Assembly (NCBI RefSeq): GCF_030936135.1
Contig: NC_082604.1
Location: forward strand, 5,587,001 to 5,651,000
Origin: Gavia stellata
Taxonomy: Eukaryota; Chordata; Aves; Gaviiformes; Gaviidae
DNA: 64,000 bases
Reading direction: 5' to 3'
Shown here: piece by piece, positions 12,035-24,247 of the stretch
Layout: each line of letters opens with the position of its first letter
Position numbering within the stretch: position 1 is the stretch's first letter
Made by a program: the position numbers and the translations under genes
The notes under the pieces: model-generated
Databases searched by the model: none
The model's input: only the letters and a program-made list of their open reading frames with translations
Told to the model about the DNA's origin: nothing

Positions 12035-13733
12035 GGTAAGCTCCTGAGCCAGCGTTTTGGTTCCTCTCTATATGACTGCTTATTAAATAGGGAGGACCAC
12101 ATCCAAATTAATATCATTTCTCGCAAGTTTTTTAGTTTTTGACTAGGATTCGGGAAAAGCATTCCTAACAGTTTAGTGAGATGCTTCACTGTGCAGTGTA
12201 TGCAGATTATTGGACTGTGCCACCCTTTCTAGGGCTTTTGTTAATGCAATGTGGGAGCAAAGTGGCATAAGGGGAGAGAGTGAATATTTCTGCTGCCCAA
12301 AGCTAGAGTGCCTGGTGTCGGCCTCATATTGCCTTCATCAAACATGATTTATCGAATCCTCCTTACAGTCAGTCTAACTTCGACTTCACTGCGCACTGAA
12401 GCAGACATCTGATGTTACAACATAATTCTTTGTTATATGATGAGTTTATTATCATCACAAACACCAAAGCTTTAATTTCACAAAAGTGTAAAGCTGGCAT
12501 CCTTGCCCCAGCCCTCTCCCATGAAGGGGTTCCAACCTGATCGTATCTTGATTGTCCCTCCCCATTAAGTCTCCTCGAGTCCTTTACATCAGTTTCTCAA
12601 ACCCCCTGCCTTCTCCTTCCTGCTTGTTGAAACACCTCTGTTAGGGGCGTGATAGGAGCTTCTTAAAAGCAAAAGTGTATGCCATGCCAGGAAGCAGTGG
12701 CTTTAATCCGCTCCAGTAGCTCTCCTGTGAGCTGCAGTTTAGAGCTGTACTCTAGGATACTGCAGTAGTTTGTGTACAGACTGGCATATCTGTGGGCAGT
12801 TCACCCTTCTGATGTGGGGGCTAAGATCATGGTTGCTCTAAGGCTCTCAGATGACTGAGACAGAGCAAGTTCAGACAGGTCCAGTCTGTGCAGGTATTCA
12901 GAAAATCCTCCAGCTCTGTACGAACTGAAGATGAGCTTTCCCTCACAACTGGAGCAGGTGCATCAGTCAGAGAGCTGATCACTTCTGTCCCCACATGACA
13001 GCAGAAAGGGAACAAAAGCCTTAACCTGCTGCCTGTTCTCACCTTCCTTTTCACAGTGTGCGTTAGCTGAACCTTGGAGATGCGGGAGGGAAGGAGCTTA
13101 AACTTTTGTGCTGTCTAAGCTTCTAAAACAGCAAAATCAGCCAGTTAACCTTTAATGAGGCAGAACAGAGTGCTCCTGCTCTGAGTGCCAGCCGTTAAGC
13201 CACTCAGGTGTCCCCGATGGTAGAGACTGGAAAGTTACACCTTGCAAAACACTCTGGGTTCAGTCCAATCTGCAACAAGTAGAAAGCCCTTGTGTGACTT
13301 CACCAAAAGACTGGTAGGAGGAATGAACAAGCTGTGGGTGAATCCTAGTAGCTCTGGCAAGTAGATTAAGACCAATCATGAGAGAACATACATTAATTAG
13401 AGATAGATTTTATGGTTTTTATTCTGCATGAAATATTTGTATTAATATAGGAGGAAGCCTTTCTTCATGATGGGTATATAAAAGCCAAAGTTTTCAGGTA
13501 GTACATCCTTGCTCTGCAGTGATGTCACTTTTGAGAGCCTCCACTTCATGCACTCTGTTTTGGAAAGAGGGAGCCTATAAAACTTTGAAGTCCTTTGTTC
13601 AAAGTAACACCAGGGCTTGTTAGAAACACTGATAGACATGAGAGTCAATCAGAGGTCACTTCTGGTGCTGATTCAAGGCTGATGGTTGGTGTTGGTATTG
13701 TCTGAGCAAACCTAGCAAAACTAGGGGGTTTGA

Positions 13734-13745
13734 TTTTTTTTTTTT
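13734..13745. repeat. Poly(T) run
   Basis: Twelve consecutive T residues. It could be a simple repeat or the remains of a retroposon tail on the minus strand, but no element body was recognised beside it. Confidence 0.7.
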
Positions 13746-14294
13746 ATTTGAAAATTATTCATGCACCCAATTTCTGAGCTGAGTTTCTGTACTCTGAAGT
13801 GTAGGCATTAAAGGTAAAGGTACATCAGAAAAGATACACCAAAATATGCCATGTGGAGAAGGGATCAGACAACAGAGAGCACTTAAAATTGCATTTGAAG
13901 CCTACTTCATGTTCAGCTCAAGCTCAATAAGACAAGCCACCCTCAAAGACTTAGAGAAGTGAATCTGGCCGGGGAGAAGCTCTTAGCTCCAGTAGTGTTC
14001 TGGTAGTTCCCATACCTGCTGTCTCTAGGACAGTCTGTTGCTGCTTTCAGGAGCTGGGAAAGTTCTCATATCAATGTCCCTGTTTCTAACAAATGGCACT
14101 TGCTGTCCCTTTGCTGGAGGAGTTAGAGGAGATCACTCTAGACCTGGATGAGATACACAAATCTGTTCATGGTGACTCAGGTAAAGCAGCTCCTGTGATG
14201 ACAGAACTCCAGGTTTTAGGATGTTTACTTTAGGATGTCCATATAGACAAACATTTCCATCTTTAGGGCCTTTTATTTCCCTTCATCAAGGGAA

Positions 14295-14390
14295 GTGGCC
14301 TAAATCCATAGGCCATCGATAGCCATAGCTATCTGTAGTGATCCATGGCCATAGCCATCCATGGCCATACCCTGCATTGGCCTAAATCAC
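14295..14390. repeat. Degenerate CCATGGCCATAGC repeat cluster
   Basis: The word ATCCATGGCCATA occurs at 14341-14353 and again at 14357-14369. Related GCCATCGATAGCCATAGC words lie just before. TGGCCTAAATC brackets the cluster (14296-14306 and 14378-14388). Looks like a decayed local tandem array. Confidence 0.6.
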
Positions 14391-17300
14391 AATCTCATTG
14401 CATGCACTGGTAAATGCACATTATGTTGAATAGCAGCTGAACCATGGTAGCCTTTATGCATTCCAATACAGCTTTTTTTATTCCTAAATAGTTCTCAGCT
14501 TGTAGTTCCCTGAACTATCCTTTTCTGCTATCACTTCATTTCAGGCTATTTTGTTGTGGCTGTTGATCAGCTTGCTTTAAAAGGTTGGTTCTCGGAGAAT
14601 CTAATCATCCTCTCTGATTAATTCTGATTAATTCAGTCTGTCCAGAATTGTTTGGGCATCAGTGGGCATAAAAGGGAAGGGAAATCAGAAAACTGTAAAT
14701 GAGGGGCACATGGAACAGCTGCCATCTGTTTAGCAGAAGCACAACAGCCCTTGGCATGGGGAGTAAGAAGAGGGCCCTTGAGAGAAGAGGGACTAAGGAA
14801 CGTAAAGTCCCTGGCATGGCAGGAGTAGGGCGGCAGGGATCCGTGGTATCCAAAGAAGAGAGAGGTATCCAATGGGGAAAGGAGGAGGAAAATCCACATA
14901 AGGGACAGTATGGAAACACAGGGAGGGAGCTTTTAGATGAAGCAGGCCAGCCTGCCAGAACTTGAAAGCCTGTGTCTCCTTGGTGTGGGTAGCAAATGTT
15001 TGCATCAAGTGATTGAAGACAATTATTAGCATGATCAACTCACAAAAAGCAAACTATACTACTTTTTAATTTTCTGTTATGGAAGACTGTAGAGGACTCT
15101 TTAACCCTGAGACTCAGAACAAAACCGCTTGCTGAGATAGCTCTATTTGTTTCCAAGGAATTACTTACAGAATGAATTTGACCCAGGCTAACATCCCCAA
15201 TCCAGTTGAGCTTTCTGCTGGCATCAGCTTAAATTTAATTATTCATGGATTCTTATCAGTATTTCTTGGGTTTGCATGTCGTAGAGAATTGGTAATGGGA
15301 TATGGAGCTCTTTCTCTCCAGATTGCTAGCAGAAAACTGCCCTAGGTTGAAGGGAACAATCTTTGCTACTTATCTGACTGCTTCCAAGGTCTTACAAGTT
15401 AATTGCTACTCTCTTCTCAGTTACTTGGTGAGCTAGTGTCTGCTGCAAAATTTAGGGTTGTGAATTGCTGTTAATAACATCAGTACTTGGCAAAGGAAAT
15501 AGAAGGATCTTTATCCACAGATTTCTGAAGTATATTCCACCTCAACATGTCCTGCCTGTCTTCCCAGTGAGGCACTGTTGTTGCCATGTTTGCTGCCAAG
15601 GGGATGAGGTAGAGCAGGTAGGGTTGCAAGAGCCCCTTTCAGTACTGGTATTAAAAAGCTTGGCTTGGCTGTCCTGCCTGCCAGCCAGCCCTCAGAGTGC
15701 CAATAATGATGCCCTTGAGGACAGGAAGGAGTGCTGAGTGCCTCCAGGATGGGACTGATGACCTTCTCAGTATTGCTATTCTGGGGACTATGGATGACTG
15801 ATTGTGAACTGCTTGTTGCCTCAAAGGAGAATGAAAAGAGGTTTTGAGAAAAAAGAAAATGGTGAGGACATTTCTCCAGCTGCTCGTGTTAGAATAGTGG
15901 CTGCCCTTAAACTTCCCACTTTAAACAAAAAGCTGTCAGGTAATAAATGCTTACCTGTAAAATCAATGTGGGAAAAATGAGCTGCGTTAAATGCTATGAA
16001 GAACTACTCCAGAAGAATTGTTTCACCAAATCATTAAGATCTCCAAGGCTCTAGAGAACAGAGACAACACCTCAGGGACCTGACTACAGAAATATTTAAA
16101 TACCAGTTTCCAAGGCACGTATTCAGAAGTTTTTCCATTCTAGATATGCCTGTGTGTCATAGACATCTGTCCAGATGAGGCAAGAATACCTCCGGCTTAT
16201 TGAGCTGCTACTGTCATTACAGACGCTCCCTGTCTCAAAGGCAAAATAATCATTCAGCATAAAGTATGGGGGATGGCAAAATGCACTATTCCACAGATAT
16301 CCCAGTACAACCTATAAGCAAAATTTTCTCAGCTTCTGCTGAGGAAGATATTAGTGCGATGACTTCAGGGAAGGTTATAGGAAATTTTTAATAACTGTTT
16401 TGTATGACTTGGTTTCCCTGCTTAATTTTATATTGTTCTCTGCCTGAGTATATACAACTAAGTGCTTTGAAGGCTTTGTAAAAGGCTCAGTCAGGAAAAC
16501 AAAAAAAGAGATACAGATGGAAGTAGCCATAGATACTGGTGGTCTCTCTCTGTTGTTTGAAACTGTGTGAGGGAGAAACTATTTCAGTGGGTCTCATGGG
16601 ATAGTCTTTTAAATGCTAAATCTGGGATCAAAGGAGGGCTAAACCCAAAAATACCCAGATAAGAGAGAAGTGAGTAATTAGATAAAGTTACTGAGGCTGA
16701 GCGCAAAAGTACAGCAGGTTGAGCTCTACATGCACAGACAGGGATACTGAACTGTGAGCAGGGAAGGTGGCTGCTCCTGCTTCTGCCTTTCACTGTTTGT
16801 ATGCTTTTATTTTGTGTCTCGGTGAAAAAGTAAATCATGTGTTGCACAGAGATGCTGGCTTGGTCACACAGCAGATAATATACTTGTCACAGGATCTTGC
16901 AAAGGAGTCCTTATGGGGGGTATGGGGGCCATGAACCAAATCACAAATCCTGTTCTGAGGGAAGAAACCTCTTGGCTGAGTGTATAGTTGGTGGGACCTT
17001 GAGGAAAAAGAACACTATGGCCAGTTTGCTAACTGTGACAAGTAACGCCTTACTGTACATAAAATCCCACTTATCTGTCAGTCAGTATTTAAAAACAGGC
17101 AAAGAAAAGAACATTTGGAAGATGAAAAAAAAATGAAGCCTTTGAAATCACCAGCAGTGCAGTTAGAAATGCTTATGGTTGATTTACTCAATCGAACATA
17201 CCTTTTGGAAATAAATCTATGTGTTGGATTTATATTGGTGGTTATGTCACAGCCAAATTTCATTTTAAAGCGGCAAGTTGTGCATCTTAGAAGAGAATAA

Positions 17301-19090
17301 AATACTGGCTTTTAAATGCAGCTTGCTAGCAGATCTAGAGATAATGTTTGGCGGTGTTTGTTTCTCTTGTTTTCCTGCCTCCTGTGTGCGAGGTGGTAGT
17401 GGCTAACTCCAGAAGCTTACTGCCTGCTGCTGCCTTAACTACCGTCACAGCTGGAAGGTGAAACCTCTGACCGTGTTCCTTGAAGTCATTAAATAATGTT
17501 TGGGGTAAGAGTATGGTATTGCAAGCAAGGCTCTTACAGTAGTGAAATACGACCATTAATATATTTTTGCAGTTACGGTAAATAAAGCAGTAACACTGAA
17601 AGAACTCGGCTTCTGACAAAGTGCTCCATTAATGTATCATGAGTATTGACAACGCCAAGGTCATCATTTGGTTTGCAGTGACACTAATTACCAGCAGGTT
17701 TTAAAATACGGTATTTTATGGGTCTTCTAGCTGGCAGGCTATTTAGAAAGGGGTGATTTGTTGAGCATTATTCTTTGGGCTTTATCCTTTCATGGCTTTG
17801 GCTGTTACCATAAGCTCTGCAACAAAACAATCTGTCCCAGATGATTTTTTCACAGAGGGGTTATTAACGTTTCTAAGCCAGCTGATATGCTTAGGCAGTA
17901 CTCAAGCATATTAAACTGTTACATATTTCTCTTACAAATGTACAGTAGCCATTTTCCAACCAGTAGCCAAGTGCCAGTGCAAGCCAAGGTGATGCGGTAG
18001 CTGGGAGACAGAGGAACAGTGTGTTCGAGGACAGAAAGCTGGGAGCCGAGCTCAGCGGGGGCCATGTGAGTGGTGCTGTGTTACAGTAGGGTAGATGCTC
18101 TGTTCTTTGTTGCTGTGTGTTGAGGGGGGTGGTAAGCCTGTCAAATAGGACACCTTCATTTGGGGAAAAGCGATTCGGAAATTATTCTTGAGCTTTAATA
18201 TGGAGATGGCAATTTCTTGCCGTGCAGACGCACTGCTACAACCTGCACTTCTGAAAAGGACTCGTGTTTTTTAAATACCTCTGTTTCTAGGCATCTGGTT
18301 TGAAACACCTTACAGGGGGTCCAACTCTTCTTGAAAATCAGACACCTTAAGGTGCTTCGAAGGCCTTTATATGCTGGGATTTTACTGTGGGGAAAAAAGC
18401 AGCAGGAGACTGATGAGTTTGCAGAGCTTGAGTGAAAGGTGTGTGAAAGAGTATTAAGTGGGGAGTGCTGCTGACTGGTCATAGCTACATCATCAGTCAC
18501 TTGAAGCTTGACGGTGTTTCAAAGAGCCTGATCCATTCAGAGCTGACTGAGAGTGGTATCCCAAAATGGACAGAAGCCAGCCACAAAATGAGTTAACTTC
18601 TTCCTCAGCTCATTAAATGAGTCGCCCAGTCAAGAATGAAGTCTGGATTCACACATAGGTACATGTGTTGTCACAGAAATGGTATGAGAATGGCAGAGGG
18701 ATGGGGACCTTGATTTCCTCATTTGTTGCTTTAGCCTGAAGTTTTCTGTACAAGAAATGTTGCTGCATCTCCTCACACTGTGTAGGCCAGGGGGTCTGTG
18801 GTGGACGCCCTGCGAATCAGTCACAGGAGTGCCAGTACTGCTGCGTGGAGCTGGAGGAGATTTCTCTGCCTTTGGCTGTTTCCTGTTACAGATGTTGTCC
18901 TTAATGCCAGCGTGGATCAAACCCAGGTTAGTCTGCTCCAGGTTGGGAAGCATTGCCCCAATAATTACAAGTTACCCAAAATAACAAGGTGCTGCAATAC
19001 CTAGGTAGTGGAAGAGCCTAGGTAATATGCAGAGAAACATGCGTCAGGGAGGAGGCTAGCTCTTAACTGCTGTGGTCCTCTTCCCACAAG

Positions 19091-19165
19091 TGCCGGTGGC
19101 GGTGAGAGGAGGAACGGGCAGCCAGGTGGGCAGGAATCGCCTGCCTTCCCAGCAGCAGCTCCCAG
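19091..19165 (+). other. Exon-like GC-rich island between strong splice signals
   Basis: A polypyrimidine tract ending in TCCTCTTCCCACAAG precedes a 75-bp CpG-containing segment, which ends in CCCAG|GTGAGTGTG, a near-ideal donor. One forward frame is open throughout (Gly/Ala/Pro-rich). The segment is far more GC-rich than its surroundings. It could be a leader exon, a lncRNA exon or chance; the product is unknown. Confidence 0.2.
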
Positions 19166-21091
19166 GTGAGTGTGTGTGCCTGGTGCCTGGCACCGTGCTC
19201 CTAAGGCACACTGATCAGGGCTCCTAGATTCTCTGATAATAATATTATTTTCCCTGCCCCATAAAGATCTTTCTTCAACACCTAAACAGGTGTTTGAAGT
19301 TGTGAATTTTTTTGCCGGATCTACCTGATATGTGCTGCTGTTTCCACCTGAAATGTCTGATATATTTCTGATTAAGGCGCTAGTCTGTCACGTCCCTTCA
19401 GTGGGATGAGTGGATCAGAAATGTGTGTTTTACTTCAGAGTTCTCATCTTTGGCTGTTTGTAGGAGGACAAGAGCCTTCCGTGGAGGTGTTACGCCTGCC
19501 AGACTATGGCAATCATCAGCACTTTCTATGAGGAGAGGGACACTAGATCCACTGCTGAAGCAAACAGGCGTAATGACACTGCTTTTTAGCACCCAGCAAT
19601 AGATTATTGTCTGTGCTCCAGCATCCCCATTCAGAGCTGAGGTAACGTGCTGATGACAGCCCAGCTGTGTGGTGACATGGGGAAGGACAGGAGGCAGGGG
19701 AAGGGGAGCACAGCATCTACAGCTGGGGCCTCCACGGTGTGCGGGATCTGCCTGTGGTTGGTGCTATAAGAGGGCTGCAAAAGGCCACAGAGCAGCTCTA
19801 GGGTCTCTTTTGTCTTCTCCCTGTTTTGTGGGCAGTGCATATACAGTTCGCTCGTGCAATATAAGAAGAGAAGGAAAGTGGAGTCAAAAGGAGCCAGGAA
19901 GAATAGGTCTTATTTAATACGCATTTGAAATATTTCTAGACAGAAAAAATATGAGGGTTTATTGTTCCCATCCATTCTTTGGGCTTTTTCCTTTTGCTGA
20001 ACTAGGCATAGTTAGTATTAATACGTTAAGTATTGTGCTTATAAGAGAGATGCTTGTTGGTTAGAGAGCAGTTCAAACTACACTCTCAGATACTGCATAT
20101 TCTTATTTAATATAACTGTATTTTATATTGCTTCGTAACAAAGAAGAAATAAATATCCAAAGTCAGATTTCATGGAATGAAGTAGTTGGTTGCACACTCT
20201 TAAAGCATTTTTAACAAGAAAATTTATAACAATATTGTAACTTCTTTTTAGCTTAATTTCCAGATCAGCAAGATTTCATAAATCTTCTTTGTACCTGTCT
20301 ACTTGTCCCTGCCTTTGAATAACTTCTACACCTGTTAGCCAGGTTTATCCTAACTTGAGATAGTAAGAGAGCTTTCAGAAAATACTGCCTTTTTTTAAAG
20401 ATTTCATGAAACTAGGTGGCAAGCCAGCAGACAGGGGCCATGTAAGTACCTCCACTGGGGAAAAAGGCTGGAAAAGAAACTCATCTTTTATTAGAAATCG
20501 AAAAAGCAGCATTGCATTGCATGCAGGTAAACATCTTGGATACCAAAAGCAGTTAATCAACAACAGATTACAAGGTCACAGAAAAGTAGGCTTTGTTACA
20601 GTGCTTGAACTATTTACTTATATGTAAATCAGTGGGGGAAAAACCCCTCTATTAAGCAGCAATTGTTTATAAGCTTTAATACAGTAATACATAAAATATG
20701 AGAAAATGGTAAAAACCTAAATATGAGAGATTTTTCCATGCTTTTGGAAATCTAGTTTTTTTCCAGATTTGCAGTGTTTATAGGTAGCCCTATAACTGCT
20801 GTAAAACCCACTTCTCACCCTCCTCACTGCACAGATGGCAAGCTGGGTGTTCTGAACATCTCTGAAGTGACTCCAGTATTTTCTGGGTTATAACAGTCAT
20901 TCGACCAGAGAATCTCGCTCAGAACACTCAATATTTCTGTGAAAAAATACTATCAGCCAGCACAGCTATCTGATTCATTCAGTCAAACACCAGAGATGCA
21001 CTAATGCCTTTATGTACCATCACAGTATGCTGCCTGATAGTGTCACTGAGCCTTTTTTGAACTTGTATTAATGAGAATAAAAACTGAAACC

Positions 21092-21138
21092 GTGGTTTTG
21101 GGTGGGTGGTGGTGGTTGTTGTTGTTTCGGGTTTTTTT
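21092..21138. repeat. GT/GGT-rich simple repeat
   Basis: Low-complexity run of GGTGGGTGGTGGTGGTT followed by a GTT array and a T run. Confidence 0.7.
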
Positions 21139-21443
21139 GAGGAAAGCTTCCTGAAGTCATTAGTCAAAGGAAATTAATTGTAGGAAATGAACACTCTGTT
21201 GCAAATGATCCTGCAGCAAGACAGGCTTGATTTCTTGTTCCAAAGGCTCTCCTGCGGATGCTGTAGTGTCTCAGCAGGGAAGCCTTCCGTCTGAAAAGAA
21301 AAGCTTGTAAAATGCATTTCCGAGATGTTAACAGGCAAAAATGCCTTTGTTCCGACTGATGTAAGATACTGCCTGTATTTGCGCTGCTGTTGCGAACAAA
21401 GAGACTTTCCACTAGATGGCCCTCCACATCAAACATTGAGTAT

Positions 21444-21465
21444 GTTTCCATGTAAACATGGAAAC
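21444..21465. repeat. Perfect 22-bp palindrome containing forkhead-like words
   Basis: GTTTCCATGT and its exact reverse complement ACATGGAAAC flank an AA spacer. The centre reads TGTAAACA, matching a forkhead-type binding word, so a dimeric protein site is conceivable. Confidence 0.6.
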
Positions 21466-22875
21466 AATTTCTTGGCTTTGAATTTCACTTTAAGCTTTGT
21501 CAACAAACATTCTGTCCCATGATTCACGTAGGCCAAATTCAAGCCTTCTCTGGTCCTGAAACAGGGCAGCCCTATTCCTGCAACACAATACCTACATTAA
21601 AATACCCTGTCTTTTTTCAGTGTCAACCTGTACTCAGAATACGTATGCTTAAAACCCTGCCTTCTCGTATATGGGAGCTATATAGGTGGCTGTTAAATGT
21701 TCTTTTTACCCACATATAACAAATTGAGATCTGGAACTTAAGGTGGCAAGGTTGTCATGCATGTTCATGAACAAAAGAGAAAGCACTGATATTACAGCCT
21801 TGTCATTTGTCATCTTGTACCTGTTCTGCTTAAAATTTTTACATCTGGCAAGGCTTCCTAAGGGGAAAAACCTACAGAACTAAACTGGCTGTAAACTGAC
21901 ATTACTCAAGTAAAATTTAAAGACTTGTATTAATCAACCCCAGATTTAGCTTTCGTCAAGGAACATTGAGACAGGTGTCCTCTGATTATTCTGCCTATGA
22001 CAAGCCAACAGGAGGCCATTTTTGGAAGTCTCTTCCTTGGAGTGTGGCAGAGAATACTTCCTTGTATTTGTTCCTCCAGGTCACTGCTGTTTGTCCAAAT
22101 AACACCTTCCTGTGCTCCTTATGTTTTGCTGATGCTGCCCAGTGTTAAATTGCAGGATGCTTGACACAAGTCTCATCTTCCTGCCATGAGCTCCGTGCAG
22201 GTAAACTCTTTTCACACACAGCTCTTTCCAGTGCTAGTTATTCCCAGAGGACGACTCACACACCATTAGTGGTACACAACCACTCCAGAGCTTTATAAAT
22301 GAGCCTGGTGGTGGATGGGTAGCAGAGACTGTGTCTAATCCTGCTGGGGCGCAGGTGCTTACAAAGGGAGTTTCACCAAGTAGCTGACCAGGAGTTAATG
22401 TGAAACAGGTCAGTGGTGCTAACTTGATGCTTTGTGCGCAAATGGCAACTCACAACACCTTCAGGAACCACACAACAATTTAAGAGATGGAAACAGGCCT
22501 GGGGAAGAGAGTGAGACCAAAGGTAAGGTGTTGCTGAGATTGGGGATATTTTAGGTTGGGGTAAGGAAGGGGTTGGGGACTAGGTTTATGGGTTGGAGAC
22601 TGCAACAAAAAGGATGGGATAGAAGAATTTTGTGTCCTGCCTCAGTGCAGCACATATAGCCCATTGCAGAGCTAGGTACTATGCTGTCCTCTGAGTTGCT
22701 GCTGCTGCTAATAATGGTATCCCAGCTAAGCAGGTTTGGAAATGTCTGTACTGAAACAAAAGCAAAAGTCTCCCTTCTCATTTTGTGAAGTGACCCATGG
22801 ACTTTGCGTCTTAAACTGCTGCAAAATATGAAATAGGCTCAGGACAATTTGAAGTAATGAGTTGCTTGGCAGGAA

Positions 22876-22893
22876 AATGGTGCCTGCACCATT
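22876..22893. repeat. 18-bp palindrome
   Basis: AATGGTGC and GCACCATT flank a CT spacer. Short and possibly coincidental. Confidence 0.5.
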
Positions 22894-24210
22894 GTGCAGG
22901 GTACTAACAACTGACGCTGGTAATAAGTAAATTAAAACTGTCACTAATAAGGTACATACAGGGGGCTTTCACTGAGCATTGCACAAAGGGATTAAAAAGT
23001 TGAAATTAAGTGATCTCAACCGTTAAAAACAAAATAAGAAAACATATTATAAAATGTGCTTTTGTGAGTAGGCAAGAACTGGTACATTTACTGGGAAGGA
23101 AATGCAGCAGGTTAACAAGAATGTGAATGAATATTGCTGTGGGGCCTGGTGAGTGTTCTTTGTTTTACTGTGCTGCCTTCAAGGGGCTGGAATCAGTTCT
23201 CCTTGCTGAGAGGGGTGGTGTTGCTAAATGGTATTATGATAATATAATGAGAAATCAGAGCAGCTAAGTCTTGACAAGGCATACAGCTCGAGTTAATTAA
23301 AATAGAGAAGTCATACCATGGTGCCAAGGGAAATAGTAAAAGCACAGATGGGGAGATTTGATTGCTTACTGAGGATTAGTATGGTTGTGCAGAGGTCTTA
23401 AAAGGACAAAGGGACAATCTGGACAACATCAAGGCTGGAACCAGAAGCTGAGAAGAGACATGGTCATGTGGATTGCAGATAAGGCAATTTTAAGAGTCAT
23501 TACCAGTGTCAATTTGTGAAAGAAAAGGCAAGCTTTAGGATTAACACAACTTTTTTGTAATTATGGGAGTAGAGTCTGGGGAAAAAGGGTACCTGTACAC
23601 AGTCATGGCTCATCATAATAAATGTAATTATGCCTATAGTGTAGTAGAGCCAAGCCCAGGCCAGATCCATTTAACAAATGGTTATCCTGAGCCAAGCTGT
23701 TCCCAGTCCAAGCCAGGCTGGCCCATCCTTTTCAATGTTATAAGGCAGATATGGTTCAAAAAGCACCTCAGTGCACCAAGTGAGTCTTGGAGATGCCAGT
23801 CCCAACTCTGCTGGGGTCCAGTAGCAAGAACCTGTCTGCTCTGGCCTGGAGGGGAAAAATGCATATAGCACGGGATGAAGCATTAGTGGCTTTTCTGTGC
23901 TGCTCACAGCAGCTATAATCCCCTAATGTCCACTTCCCACAAAAGATCATAGTGCAGAAATATAAGTAGATCAGATGGAGCCATCTTCCATGCTCTGTTT
24001 GGCCTAAGAGCCCAGAGCACACTGAATTAGACGGCCATAAGCTCTCCGCTGCCCATCCTCTCCTATTGGGCTTAATTTCTGCATCGATTCGGAGGGATGA
24101 TACATAGGCTTACTGCATTTGTTGCTGTTTTCAGTGGGACTGCATGGAGATGCAGGAGGCCTGGGCTGATCAGCTCCTAGGACAGGGTTGTACAGAGAAG
24201 CCCTTCCCTC

Positions 24211-24247
24211 CATCACCACCACCACCACCCACCCCCCAAAAAAAAAA
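24211..24247. repeat. CAC/ACC microsatellite followed by poly(A)
   Basis: A run of CAC triplets and a C run pass directly into ten A residues. A typical simple repeat and likely length-variable. Confidence 0.8.

Larger units (their letters stand above)
12035..19090. other. Intergenic interval without recognisable genes
   Basis: Only short chance ORFs. There is a 12-nt T run at 13734-13745, a degenerate repeat cluster at 14295-14390, and an AT-rich stretch at 17640-17930 with the look of a conserved non-coding element. No tRNA, rRNA or retroelement reading frame was recognised. Confidence 0.5.
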
